64,000 nucleotides of DNA from Daldinia sp. FL1419 (Eukaryota > Ascomycota > Sordariomycetes > Xylariales > Hypoxylaceae): contig MU623491.1 in assembly GCA_025201765.1 (NCBI GenBank), positions 1 to 64,000 of the forward strand, given 5' to 3'. Both the position numbers and the translations under genes were made by a program. The number at the start of each line of letters is the position of its first letter. The first letter of the stretch is position 1. Of the stretch, positions 1 to 12,883 are shown piece after piece. Below the pieces are notes generated by a model. The model made no database searches. It was given only the letters and a program-made list of their open reading frames with translations, and was not told where the DNA came from.

Positions 1-302
1 TTATTTAAATAATATTTATATTATTAAATAAAATATAATTTTATATTTATATTAAATTTTTTGGTTAAGATATTATAAGGATAAATATTAAAAATAAATG
101 TAATAATAAAAATGGTAATTTAAGAAAATATATATTTTAAAAGTTAAATAATATTAAATAATAATTATTTATTATAAAAATAATTAAAAATATAATATTA
201 ATATTATTTATATTATTACAATAAAAATTTTTATATTATTATAATAATAACTTTTCTAATCTTATTAATTTATATTATTAATTATTTAACAACATTAATT
301 AA
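1..302 (-). mobile_element. Start of internal region of a reversed Ty1/copia element (truncated by window edge)
   Basis: Read on the minus strand, this stretch continues from the LTR at 303-508 and matches the sequence just inside the 5' LTR of the complete copia element (from 45,327 onward), with mostly transition differences. It is therefore the 5' end of the internal region of a second copy of the same family in opposite orientation. The remainder lies left of the window. No coding sequence can be read here. Confidence 0.75.
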
Positions 303-508
303 TATTAATAAATATATATATAAAATAAAAATAAAATAATAATAAAATAAATAATAATAAAAATAAAATTAATATATTATAATTATCTAAAAAAGAAAAT
401 TATTTAAGAAAGATAAGTAGGAAACCTACCCTTATATATAACAATAAATACACAAGTACTTCTTAGGGGTCATATGCCAGATTGAGGACATAAATCATAC
501 AACTACCA
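303..508 (-). repeat. LTR of the reversed copia copy
   Basis: The reverse complement begins TGGTAGTTGTATGA and ends near TTAATA, aligning along its length with the 204 bp LTRs at 45,123-45,326 and 51,114-51,317. It retains C and G at several positions that are mutated in the other copies, for example in the stretch matching CTGGCATATGACCCC. It is followed on the minus strand by internal sequence, so it is a 5' LTR rather than a solo LTR. Confidence 0.8.
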
Positions 509-3128
509 TAAACCAAAATTTTAAAGTTATAGTAAGAAATAATAAGGTTTTTATATGCTTAATTATTAATATAAGATTATAATTTTGTATTTTAAGAGAT
601 AAGATAAATAATTTATTAAAGTACAAAAAATTTCTTATAATTATAAATTAAATTTTAATATGGTTAATATTGGATTTTAATATTTATAAAAAGGTAATTA
701 TAATTTAAAAATAGTTATTTTAAAATTATTAAAGATTGAATTTTTAAATACATATTAAATTACCTATTTTTTATTAAATAGTAACTTTAAATTTAATAAT
801 TTTAAATTTTATGTACAATTTGGGTTAGAATTTGATCCTAATAATTCCTTTAATTTAAATAAAAAAGGTAATATATTATATAATATGATTTATTAAAGTG
901 ATATAATAATAATAGTATTTAATATAATAAATATAAAATATAACTTAAAAAAATAATTATAAAAAAAGTTTATTAATACATAAATTTTATTCTAAAAATT
1001 ATGTTATTATAAGGATTTTTATAATATTAAATTTATAATAAATAAAAATCTAGTTTTTAAATGTATAATTTATTTATTTTGGATTTTTAAATGGTATATA
1101 AATATGTGATATTATAATTTTAAGGTTTTGTTATTTAATAATATATATAAAGTAAATTTTAATTATTTTTTTTAATTTTTTATATTAATTTATATGTAAA
1201 ATAAATTAATTGATTTAATATATTTTTATTAAATATAATAGGTTTTATTTCTTTATATACAAATTTTTATATGATATTTAACCTAGTTTTTGGAGAGTTA
1301 GAAGCTAATTTTTTATGGTAATTAAGGTACTTAAAAAGTTTATAAATTTAATATAAAATTAATCTTCTTATTATAATTTTAAATAACTTTTCTTAAACAT
1401 TTAAGTTAGTTATAGGTAATATATTTAAGAAGGTGTTATAATAATTATATATGTAATATATCTTTAAAAATGTAATACATCATATAACTAAAAAATAAAT
1501 AAAAATATTGTTAAAAATTGTTAAGATATTATTTGTAAATAACAAAAAACATATAATTGATAATTGTATGGTGTTAAATAAAGATTTACCTAATTTAGAT
1601 TCCCTCTTATACAATCTTCCTATTGATAATAAAGTTGATAATAACCCTAAAAAAATTAAAAATGATTTAAAGGTTAATAAAATTACCTATAAAATTGCTA
1701 AAAAGCCTCAATACCCAATTTTCAATACAAATGCGTAGTTTAATACTTATAATAACTTTATTTTAACTTAGAAATTAGTAATATATATCCAAACGAAGGA
1801 CCTATTTTAAATTACATAAAATCTATTAAAAAAATAATTCCATCATTAAATTCATAAATTGAATACCCTATTATTATTATACAAATAAGATTTTTTAAAA
1901 ATTTTAATTCAATTATATAAAATTTAGGTATTTGGAATATATTTCTTACCTATATACACTCATAATATATTTTAATTCAACACCAAAAAATATTACAAGA
2001 ATTTTGGTTAATTAAAAATTTTTAGGGTGGATTTAAGGTTTTTTATTGATCCACTATTTACCCGATTAGGAAGGTAATATATACACAAGTATTTTTAAAT
2101 TACCATTTACTTCAAAATTCCTTAAAATTTAGTTGATTTTTTATATGTTTTTTTAAAATGCTTTTATTAACATTTTTTTTTTTTTTAACCCTAATAAATT
2201 ACTTAATTAAATACTATCTCCCCTAACAACTCCAATTTATTTAATATATTATATCACACATACATAATTACAATATTATAACCACTAATAAAATCAAAAC
2301 CACATACAAACATTTAAAATAATATATTAAACATCATCACTATAAATTAAATATATTATACAATTTAATATATAATATATATATTAAATATAAAGTTACG
2401 TACAAATTAAACCTTTAAAAAACCAAATTTCAAAATTTTATCAAATATTATACCGTAAGAATTTTTTATTATATATTACACTATATTTTACTTAAAACTA
2501 TAAAACAAATTTAATTTTAATTTAAATTTACATTTAAAGATTATAAAATTTATTTTAAAAAGGATATTCTAAAACTTCCTTATAAATATCTATTTACAAA
2601 ACAATAAAATCTACCCTACAAACACATATTATATAATCTAATATTAAATAACCAAAAAAATATAAATCCAAATCAACCATAAACTCTTAAATTAAATAAT
2701 ATTAACTACCATTAATAATTATATCTTAACAACAATTTAAATTTTACCAATAAAAAAATAAAAAATATCAAAACCTTAAATCCTAAAATATTTCAAAGAT
2801 AAAAATGCAAATTAACTTATCCAAATAACTTACCCCTCAAATCAATACAATATAAATTAAACAAAATTAATATTATAAATCTTAAAAAATATAGTTTAGA
2901 AATAACTCTAAAATTTTAAAATTAACCCTTAAAATTAATTAATTACAATCCTAATTATATATCTTTTCATAATAAACCTCTTTTACCCCTTACTTAACAT
3001 TAATAAAACTATAAAATCAAAATTAAAAAAATTAAAGAAAAAAATATTATAATTGCTAATATAATAAAATTACTAAAAAAATAACAAAATTAAATAGAAT
3101 TAATATTGGAATATTTATTAATATTAAC
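509..3128. other. Unassigned AT-rich remnant
   Basis: Very AT-rich sequence without a recognisable gene. A 76-codon open stretch lies at 1508-1738 on the plus strand (non-ATG start, ending NTNA). Such a length is unexpected in DNA this rich in TAA, so it may be a decayed transposon reading frame, but no family can be named. No terminal repeats were found for this segment. Confidence 0.5.
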
Positions 3129-3185
3129 TGGAGGTCACCCCAAGGGCTGACACAATCCTTAAGTTTTCAAATAAGGTCTTTTATA
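3129..3185 (+). repeat. Repeat module beginning TGGAGGTCACCCCAAGG, copy 1
   Basis: Begins TGGAGGTCACCCCAAGGG and matches the module at 43,717-43,773, with C-to-T and G-to-A differences in the second copy. The sharp start with TG in both copies, preceded by unrelated sequence, suggests a transposon end (an LTR start is one possibility). The partner end was not found. A foldback repeat interrupts the sequence shortly downstream in both copies. Confidence 0.6.
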
Positions 3186-3579
3186 AATAATTAATATATT
3201 ATTATTTTATTATTTTATAATAAATATAAGATTTTATTAAATTAAATTAAAATAATATATTAAAAGCTTATAGAAACCTTAAAAGTAATTATTCTATGGA
3301 ATTAATAGACTCTTATAGGGTAGCTTCAGTTACATAATCACTCTACCCCAATTCAATATATATTATTATTTATTATTCTTATTTTTATATAATCAAATTT
3401 TAAAAAAATTTTATAAAAATTTTTCTTTTTTTATAATATTTAATAATAAATTAGTATTCTTATATTTTTAATTAAGTATTATTTTTTTATTTTCTAAATA
3501 TTTATTATATTATAAATAATTATTTTAATTTATTTTTTATTTAGTTAATTTAATTTTCTTTATAAAATATTTATCTTAT

Positions 3580-4198
3580 ATTGAACTAATGTAATGTGAT
3601 TATGTAATAAAAGTTACCCTAAAGGACCCTATTAGCCAACCCCTTTAAGGTTTACATACATTCTTTTAGATATAAATAAGCCTTCAAGAATTGTTTTCTT
3701 GCCTGATCAGTTGAAATTCTTCATAATTCTATATAATTCCTTTAAAATTATATTTATAAAATTTTATATAAATAATATACATCTTTTTTATTTATAATTT
3801 CTAATATTGAACAGGAGCTCTAATAGTTCCTGCAGGATATACCCTATACTTTAACTAACCTATAGCAAGCCAGAGGCTATATAAGTTAGAAGATATAAGG
3901 TAACTATATCTTAAGGAAGGGAATAGGTTAATTGGATAAAGAAACTAATAAAAATAATTATTTAATAATAATAATATATATAATAAAATTATAAGCCCAA
4001 AAATATATATTATTTATATAAAGCTTTATAAAAACAATCTTTAAAGAATTATATAGAATTTGAACTGATTAGGCAAGAAAACAATTCCTAAAAACCTATT
4101 TATATCTAAAAAAGTTATAAATTTTAGAAGGGGGGGGGGGGGTAACAGGGTCCTTTAGGGTAGTTCTTATTACCTAATCACACTACCCTGGTTCAATA
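3580..4198. mobile_element. Best-preserved foldback element
   Basis: The left arm starts TATATTGAACTAATG and the right arm, read in reverse complement, starts TATATTGAACCAGGG. The arms can be paired for roughly 225 bp, including the TTGTTTTCTTGCCT segment. A central part of about 150 bp carries the GGAGCTCTAATAG module. A run of 13 G residues (4130-4142) lies in the right arm. Long arms, a short centre and no reading frame fit a foldback or MITE-type element. Confidence 0.7.
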
Positions 4199-6709
4199 TA
4201 TATTAAATTGGTGTAGTATAATTATATAATAAATAGGAGCTTTAATAGCTCCTGCAGGATATGCCTTATACTTTAATTAACCCATAACAAGCTAGAGGCT
4301 GTATAAGTTAGAGGATATAAGGTATCTATATCCTAAAGAATATAATAGAACAATCAGGTAGAAAAGTTACTATAAATAATTGCTTGGCAATGGTAATGCA
4401 TATAATAAGGTTATAAATTTAAAGAATATATATTATTTATATAAAGTTCTATAAAAATAATCTCTAAAGAATTATATATAACTTAAATTGATTAGGTAAG
4501 AAAATAATTTCTGAAGACTTATTTATATCTAAAAGAACGTGTGTAAACCTTAGAAGGGGGGGGGGGGGGAATAGGGACCTTTAGGGTAGTTTTTATTACT
4601 TAATTACTTTACCCTGGTTTACTATATTTTGAAGAGGAGAATAAATTAATTAGATAGAAAAATAGATATATATGATTGCTTGTTAATAATAATGTATTTT
4701 AAAAAGGTATTTTTAAAGAAGAAATTGAAATTATATATTTTTATATAAAAACTTTATGAAAAAATTAAGTTATAGAACTTGATGAATCTTTGTTAATTAG
4801 ATAAAAAAAACAATTTTTGAAGGTTTATTTATGTCCAAAAGAGCTATGGAGCCTTGGAAGGTCTAACTTTAAGGAAACTAATAGGATCTCTACAAGGTAA
4901 TATTTATAACCTAATTGTTTTATATTGGTTCAATATTGAATTGGGGTAGTGTAATTATGTAATAGGAGTTACTTTGCAAAACCTTATTAGTTAAACCTCT
5001 AAGGTTTATATGTGCTCTTTTAGATATTAAATTGGGGTAGTGTAATTATATAATAAGTTTTATCCTGTAAAGACCTTATTAATTTCTATGGAACTTACCC
5101 TTTTCAGGTTCCTACAGGTTTATACGAACAAAAATAAACCTTTAAGAATTGTTTTCTTATTTGATTAGGTAAGAAAATAATTATTTAAAAGCTTATTTAT
5201 ATTTAAAAGAGTATATGTAAACCTTAGAAGAAGGTAATCTATAAACTAATGGGATCTTCTAAAGTAACTCCTATTATTAAACTGGTATAGAGCGATTAGG
5301 TCATAAATACTACCTTGTAGAAACCTTATTAGCCTCCTTGGAACTAGACCCTCCAAATCTCTACAACTCTTTTGGATATAAATAAGCCTTCGAGAATTAT
5401 CTTTCTTATCTAATCAGCTCAAGGAAATTATAATCCTTTAAAAATATTTTTTATAGAACCTTTATACAAATATATATAATTTTAATTCTTTTTTTAAATA
5501 TATTTTCTTAAAAATATTATCATTAATAAATAATAATATATTCATTAATTCTCTTACCTAATTATTTTATTTCCTTCTTTAAAGTGTTATTACCTTATAT
5601 CTTCTCTCTCATATAACCTCTGGCCTATTATAAGTTAATTAAAATGCAAGGCATATAATACAAGAACTATCAAAACTCCTATTCATTACTTTTATTAATT
5701 CTCCTATTTAATCATCTCTTTCCCCTTTTTAGGATATAATTACTTTATATTTTCAATTTTATATAACCTCTGACTTATTATAGATTAATTAAAGTATAAA
5801 ATATATCTTGCAGGAGTTATTAAAGCTCCTATTCAATAGGTTCTTACAAGGTAGTTTCAATTATATAATTATATTATTTTAATTTAATATATTAAACAGG
5901 AGCTCTAATAGCTCTTACAAAATATACTTTATACTTCAATTACCCCATAACAAATTAAAGGTTGTATAATAATAAAGGATATAATAATCGAATAAAAAGA
6001 TTAATAGAGATAACTACTTACCAATTATAATGCGTATTAGGAGATTATTGAATTGGGGTAGTGTAATTATGTAATAAATCCTACCCTATAAAAACCCTAT
6101 TAACCTCCATAGAACCTACTCTTCTTAGGTTCCTACAAGCTCATATAGATATAAATAGGCTTCCAGGAGTTGTTTTCTTATCTAATCAAATCAAGCTTAC
6201 AAAGATGATCACATTCTTTTTATAAATTTTATAATAATTTATAAATTTATTCTTTTATTAAATATATTGTTTATCCAACCTCGTACGCGCTATTATTGGC
6301 AAACAATCACCCCTATTAGATCTCCTACCTAATCACTTTAATACCTTCTTCAAGATATAGTCACCCTATATCCTCTAGTTTATATAACCTCTGGCTTAAT
6401 ATGGGTTAATTAAAATATAAAGCATATCCTGCAGGAACTATTAGAGCTCCTATTCATTATAAATAAAAGAAATGTATATTATTCATATAAAGCTATATGA
6501 AAATGATTTTTAAAAAACTATTATAAACTTGATCTAATTATATATAACCTATTGAACCTCAGCTGATCAAACAAGAAAAACAATTCTCAAAGGCTTATTT
6601 ATGTCCAAAAGAGCTATGGAAACCTTGGAAGGGTTGGCTCTATAGAGGCTAATAGGGTCTTTATAAAGTAGTATCTATTACCTAATCATATTATATTAAT
6701 TCAATATAA

Positions 6710-6950
6710 TTTAATATAAAACTGATCAATTAAGATTATAACTGGATACAAGGTTGATAAAGCTAGCTAATTAAAAAAAGACTGATAAAGCTAAAGGTAG
6801 TAACTAATCAAAGAAGATATGGCTAATCAATTAAGATGCGGCTAATCAACTAAGATAACTTAGATATGGCTAATCAGCTAAGGTGTGGCTAAATACAAGG
6901 CTAGCCAATCAAAAACGGCTAGCAAGGCTGGCCAATCAGAAAAAAGTTCA
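6710..6950. repeat. Degenerate short tandem repeats, GGCTAATCA-type
   Basis: The word GGCTAATCA, often followed by RCTAAGAT, recurs about every 15-25 bases from roughly 6720 to 6950, with variants such as GGCTAGCCAATCA. It directly precedes the end module at 6950-7205. The corresponding place in the second island (54,250-54,330) has only a few repeats left. Confidence 0.7.
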
Positions 6951-7205
6951 TATATTTGGCTAATAAAACGTAAATAATTTATAAAACCTTTAAAATTAAA
7001 GCTTTTTTAATTTAAAAAAATGTTTTAATATCCTAATAAAATAAAGAAAATTAATAAAAATTAAAAAAATTAAAAATATAAGGTCATTTAAGATTTAAAA
7101 ATTATAAGGTTAATATGTGGGGTTGTTATACTAAGTAAGGTGCCATTTTTTTGTTACCCATACATTTTCGTTACAACAAAAAACCTTAAGAAAACTTAAG
7201 GCATA
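6950..7205 (+). repeat. Transposon terminal module ending CCTTAAGAAAACTTAAGGCA, copy 1
   Basis: Matches 54,330-54,605 in the same orientation. Both copies end with the short palindrome CCTTAAGAAAACTTAAGGCA followed by TA. This copy retains GTTACCCATACATTTTCG where the other has only T and A at the C positions, so the other is more RIP-mutated. It is probably the 3' end of a transposon of undetermined class. Confidence 0.7.
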
Positions 7206-10200
7206 CTACCACCTATACTACCACCACAATCGTACATAATACCTTTAACATTAACATTTACAACAATAAAACCTAATATAACCCTTCCTAATATACACAA
7301 ATTATAAAACATATAAAATCAATTTTAAAATCAATTCCAAAACATATAATACCTTCCCCAACCTAAATTTCAAACACCTATAATACCCTCATAACACCAA
7401 AATTAATAGCCTAATTAATTTAATTAATCTAACTAATCAAATACATATAATTAAAATTCATATCTATATCTTTCTTATTTCATTAGTTGCGCCATAATCC
7501 TAATTGATCAATTAATTCCCAGAGAAATCCCCCACACTTTTAAACATTTTCAGCTATTATATAACAATTTCTTATTGGAAATATATACAACCTATTTTAA
7601 AAGACCATAAATTTAATTATTTTTTAAATGATATTAATTATTAATATTTTTATATAAATTTCAAATTGATATAATGAATTAAAGTGGTTGAAGATTTTTT
7701 TTGTGCCTCGTACGCGCACCTATGGCTTTTCATGGCATATAGCTTTTTTGGTTAAACAGGAGCTTATATCAATAAAATCCTTTTGTAAATTATTTAATTA
7801 GGGTATTAAATAGGTGCTTTAATTAATTAGGTATTTTATATAATTTAATAAGAGTTTTAATTTAATAAGAGTTTTAATTTAATAAAAGCTTTAATTTAAC
7901 AAAAATTCTAATTCAACAAAAGCTCTAATAGTTAAATATAAAATCATTATATCTTAAAAAAGGTAAATATTAAAGTGATTAAATAAAAGATTAATAAAAT
8001 TAATTGCTAATAATGGTAGTTGGCGTTTAAAGGTAAAATTGATAATATATTTAATAAAAAAAAAAATTATAAATTATTGTAAAAAAATATATAAAAAGTA
8101 ATACTTAAAAAACTTAACCTAATTAGATAAGAATTAATATTTGGAGGCTTATATATTAAACAGAAATTTTAATTTAGGGTTAATGTTATTAAATAGGAGT
8201 TGTAATTAAATAGGAGTTTTAATAGTTTTTTAAATATAAGGTGATTATATCCTAAGAAAGGTATTCAAATAATTAAATAAAAGGCTAATTAATAGAAATA
8301 ATTACTGGCACTTAAAAGATAGAATGGATGATATATTTAATTAAAAATAAATTTATAAATTATTATAAGAAGTTATAAGAAAAACTAAATAAGTTGATGT
8401 ATAAGAATTTAACCTAATTAAATAAGAATTAATTTTTAAAGATTTATATATTAAATAGGAACTTTAATTAAAAAAAAGTTTTAATAGCTCCTAGAGGATA
8501 TGCTCTACCTTATATTTTAACTATCTTATAATAAACTATATTTTGAAGAAGGTATTAAAATGATTAAATAAAAGGTTAATAGAAGTAATTATTGATAATG
8601 GTAGCTAGCGTTTAAGAGATAAAAAAGGCGATATATTCAATTAAAAATAAAAGAATTATATATTATTATAAAAAGTTTTATAAAAGGTATTGTTTGAAGA
8701 GTTTGATTTTTATAATAGAGAATTTGATTTGATTAGATAAGAAAATAATTTTTAAAGATTTATATATATTTTGGAAAAGTTTATAGAAACTTTAAGATGG
8801 ATTGTTTTTAAAAATTTAATAGATTTTAATGAAATAAAAGATATAAATTAATTATATTCTGAAGAAGGTATTAAAACAATTAAATAAAAGAATTAATAGA
8901 GGTAATTGTTTAGTAATGGTAGTGTGCTTTAAAGAGGTTATATTTTATAAGAGGATTAAAAAGTATATATTTTATATGAAATTCTATAAGAAAATTAAGG
9001 ATTCTATACTTGAGAACTTTATTTAATTAAATAAGAAAAATAATTTTTGAAGATTTATATATTAAATAGAACCTTTAATAACTTTTGTAAGATATATTCA
9101 GCCCTATATTTCAATTAATAAAAAATATAAAATAATTATATTTTAAAAAATAATATTAAAATAATTAAATAAAAAGATTAATAAAAGTGATTATTAATAA
9201 TGATAATTGGTGTTTAAAAAATGATATTTAATAAGAGAGTAAATTCATAAATTATTATAATAGTTATAAGAAAAAATGATAATTCTATTAAACTTGATCT
9301 AATTAAGTAAGAAAATAATTCCTAAAGGTTTATATATTATATAAGAATTTTAATAATTTTTATAAGATATGCCTTATAATAAATTAAAGGCTTAAATAAA
9401 ATAAACAATATAAGGTATTTATATTTTAAAGAAGGTATTAAAGTAATTAAATAGAAGAATTAATAGAAGTAACTTTTAGTAATGGTAATGTGTTTAAGAA
9501 GTAAAAAAGATGATATATTTAGCAAAAAAATGTGATAATCTTATAGAACTTTATTTAATTAAATAAGAAAATAATTATTAAAGGTTTATTTATATTTTAA
9601 AAATTTTGTGGAAACTTTAGAATGGTTGGTTCCAAAGAGGTTAATAAGGTTTTGCAAGGTAATTTTAATTATGTAATCTCATTACCCTAGTTCATTATAA
9701 TAAAAGATTTGATCTGATTAAATAAGAATTAGCTCTTAAGGGCCTATAATAGTTTTTGTAGAATATGCCTTGCACTTTAATTAACTTATAATAGGCTAAA
9801 AACTATATAAGTAAGAGGACGTAAGGTAATTATATCTTGAGAAAAAAAGTAGAATAATTAGGTAGGAAAGTAGATATATGTAATTGTTTATTAATAATAG
9901 TACTTTAAAAGAAGATATTTTTAAGAAAAAAATAAAAGAGTATATTATTGTATGAAGATTTTATGAAAAAATTAATTTATAGAATTTGAAGAGCTTGTAT
10001 TAATTAGATAAGAAAAATAATTTTTAAGAGCCTATTTATATCCAAAAGAGTTGTAGAGATTTAGGAGGTTTGGCTTTAAGGAGGTTAATAGGGTCTCTAT
10101 AAGGTGATATCTATTATATAAATATATTACTTTAATTTATTATAATTTAGGTAAATTGGAATAATAAATATAATAATAAATATATTATTTTAGTTTAATA

Positions 10201-10545
10201 GTTTTTTTTTGGTTTAAAAATTGTATTTATTATTAAATATTTAATTGATAATTATAGAACGAAAGTGATTGGTTTTGAAAGTAAAGCTGATCACGAAGCG
10301 ACCAGCCCCAAAAAATTAGTTATTATAATAATTAAATAAATATATAACTAAAAAAAATGGCTAAAAAGCTATTTAAATTTTTATAAAATAATTAAATTAA
10401 TTAAATTTATTATATTATTTTAAATATTAAATATATAATATGTAATTAAATAATATTTTATTTTAATTAAAAATTAAATTAAACCCCTTATAAATTAAAT
10501 ATATATATATTAAACTACTATCTCACATAGAAAAGTGGATGGGTT

Positions 10546-12295
10546 AATATTTTATAAGATTTTACCTAATATTTTAAAGATACTGGCTTCAGAAATGGCT
10601 TTGGGCTTTAAACGTCCAGGGTCCCTTTTCTTCTATCCTAAAATAGAAATTACTATTAGCTATTGAATATTTGAGGCGCGCTTATTTCAATTTAACTACA
10701 GCTTTTTCTCGCATTACAATATGACTAGTTATCGTCAAGAATATTCAAACATGTTTATCAAGCGCTGTATCAAGTTAATCACAATTTTGTGAGATATACA
10801 AGTTCATACCTCATCCTGTTGTTGCACAGCTAGGAATGCCTTTTCTATATCTACCTATATTTTGGACATTGAAGATGCCAAGAATGACGTACAAAGTAAT
10901 CTTATCTAAATGCTCGAAGAAACGGGTAGTATTCTGACATTCCTGTATGACAAGATTGTATCTCATTTCCCAGGAATACCGTTTCCTCAAAGGATAACTT
11001 TTTACCCGTCATACAAATATCTTCCCGTCATGAGATCTACAGTCTCCAATCATGTAACTACGGCAATTATATGATGCATTCCAGATTGGGTTACTAGTTA
11101 ATTACGTGGAATGACACGAGTGATCATGCGGATAACTAAGCACAGATTGCAGAATGTCCACGAGAGACATTCAATATCGAAGCTTTGACTTCATTTTTGG
11201 AGTCTTCTCATAATTTATCGTGTGGCATTCCCCCCTTATTCTTCCAATTAAAGGTCAAAATTTTTAAGGAGCTAAAGTGGCCATCACTTCATAATATTTT
11301 TATACATATAGGCTGTAGGTATATAAGCAAGCTTTCATATCTGCTGTTGTCAACTTTAACTGTAACTGCAGTATCCATATTCATAGAGCTTTAAGTTTGG
11401 TAACATACCCGGGGCCGCCAAATCTGTAGCTCAAGACTCAGCCAACGTAACAGAAACAAATTAATATTGGATCGGTAATCCATTAGCCGCTCAAACCCCT
11501 TGCGTAAGTTATACACCAACCTGATCATTCCAAAACCGAACCTTCTCCTTTAGATCTTGAGCGTCATCCATGTATCGGTCGGTATGTCGAGACGTAGGGC
11601 GAGTCAACCGAGCCTGCTTGCAATTCTTCGTGCTTTTCCCCATCATCGGTGAGGTATTTCTGACAGTGCTTAATATTTCTCATGGCCCGAATTATGCGAT
11701 GTATCTGGTAAGCCGCCAACGCATATGAGCACACGAGTATATGAGCAATATATCAAACGCCCGCGGGAGGTTGTGCCACCCGACGGACTCGTGTTGTTCG
11801 GTGTTTGAAATAAATTAGGACCACCACGAGGCACTAAGCTGCGACATGCTAGAGAGAAAGTAAATAAAAAAGTATCTTAACCAACGAGTAAATCAAGGTC
11901 AAGTATTAAGCCAAAATAAGTGAAGTTAGGTCCAATTTGACAATCTAAGGTTCATTATATGGATTTGACGACCGACGACGACGACTATATTCCGTAGATA
12001 ACTAAGGTTAGTCCCTAAAGCTATAATTCCTGACCAAGCAAAACCCAGCTCACAGATTTAATAGGAGAGATAGTCTCTTTAATCATTAATAAATCAGATT
12101 AGTTACCTAGGTACCTAGGTATGTTCCTGATTACAGCAAGGGTCTTTGATACATTATCGATAAGATTAGTTAGCTAGCATGTCTTCGTCATTCTTTTTTC
12201 TATTTGTAGTTTCAAGACCCTTAGGTCAGATTAAGATGTACCTAGGTGAGGGGCAAAGGTGTGCAGGTATGCAGCACTTGTGCAGTAACCATGTA
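10546..12295. other. Gene-free transition from AT island to ordinary DNA
   Basis: Composition is intermediate to normal. No reading frame with convincing codon use or homology was found. A minus-strand stretch of about 60 codons around 11,580-11,760 is open but has no recognisable match and was not called. ACCTAGGTACCTAGGT lies near 12,105-12,120. Confidence 0.6.
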
Positions 12296-12881
12296 CTTGT
12301 CAGGATTCCAATCATCCGACCTTTTACCGAGGTTTTGCTTTTAAGGTTAGGGACTTTTAAAATAAAACAGATTTTTAAAACGAAATTTCTTGGTATATTT
12401 AAATTTAATATGTAATTCCCGTTAAAATTTAGGTATTATTAGAAATATGAAATATTTTATTAGTTGCAAATCCATATTAAAAGTATTTAAACAAGTAGGA
12501 TAGGTTGGGTTTTTTTTTTAGATAGGGGGAAGCATTTAAATATATAAATAATATTAATATTAATGATAGAAATTTTTAGAAATAAAAGGAAAGTGAGTGC
12601 TTTAATTTTTGTATAGTATTTAAGGTATGTAAATGAAGTATTTGTGAGTTTTACAATATTTGAATAGTATAAGGGATTTTTATATAATATGGTATTGGGG
12701 GGGTGGAAGATATGTATGTAAATGGATTAATTCATTTTAATTGAAGTACAAAGATTTAAGTGAAAAACGTTAGTAAAATTAAATATAAGAATTTCGTTTT
12801 AAAAGTCCGTTTCATTTTAAAAGTCCTTGACCTTAGAGGCAAAGCCTCGGTAAAAGGTCGGATGATTGGAATCCTGACGAG
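12296..12881. mobile_element. 586 bp TA-flanked inverted-repeat element (Tc1/mariner-type MITE)
   Basis: The left end reads CTTGTCAGGATTCCAATCAT and the right end is its inverted counterpart (reverse complement CTCGTCAGGATTCC). The terminal inverted repeats can be followed for about 90 bp. The element is flanked by TA on both sides (12,294-12,295 and 12,882-12,883), the target duplication typical of Tc1/mariner transposons. The interior is AT-rich and holds no transposase frame. Most differences between the arms are transitions and the left arm is usually the T/A-bearing one. Short open frames inside it are by-products of the arms. Confidence 0.85.
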
Positions 12882-12883
12882 TA

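Larger units (their letters stand above)
3580..10170. repeat. Nest of foldback (MITE-like) elements
   Basis: Two recurring modules occur many times in both orientations. Module 1 reads TTGAACTGGGGTAGTGTGAT followed by a TAATA...TACCCT stretch and later a TAAATAAGCC/TTGTTTTCTT stretch. Module 2 reads GGAGCTCTAATAGCTCCTGC followed by a palindromic-looking AGAGGCTATATAAG stretch. Plus-orientation module 2 is seen near 3811, 4230, 5885, 8460, 9740; minus orientation near 5620-5690, 5760-5850 and 6385-6460. The elements are inserted in or beside one another and carry many transitions. No transposase is present, so they would be non-autonomous. Confidence 0.75.
1..10545. other. AT-rich RIP-type transposon island (left)
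   Basis: Base composition is overwhelmingly A+T and no intact gene is present; the composition returns to ordinary values at about 10,550-10,600. The island contains degenerate copies of several repeat families that recur in the second island (42,990-54,640). Where copies can be compared, the differences are C-to-T or G-to-A, which is the RIP pattern known from filamentous ascomycetes. The left boundary lies outside the window. No terminal inverted repeat like the one bounding the second island was seen at the right boundary. Confidence 0.93.

Noticed and set aside
1508..1738. 76-codon frame in the left AT island
   Set aside because: Non-ATG start and no family match; kept only as a possible transposon relic within the remnant.
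3580..10170. Possible CRISPR-like or satellite array
   Set aside because: The repeats are irregularly spaced, occur in both orientations and have hairpin arms; this is a fungal nuclear transposon nest.
11580..11760. Minus-strand stretch of about 60 open codons with a protein-like look
   Set aside because: No start, splice sites or family could be established; chance openness is possible at this length.
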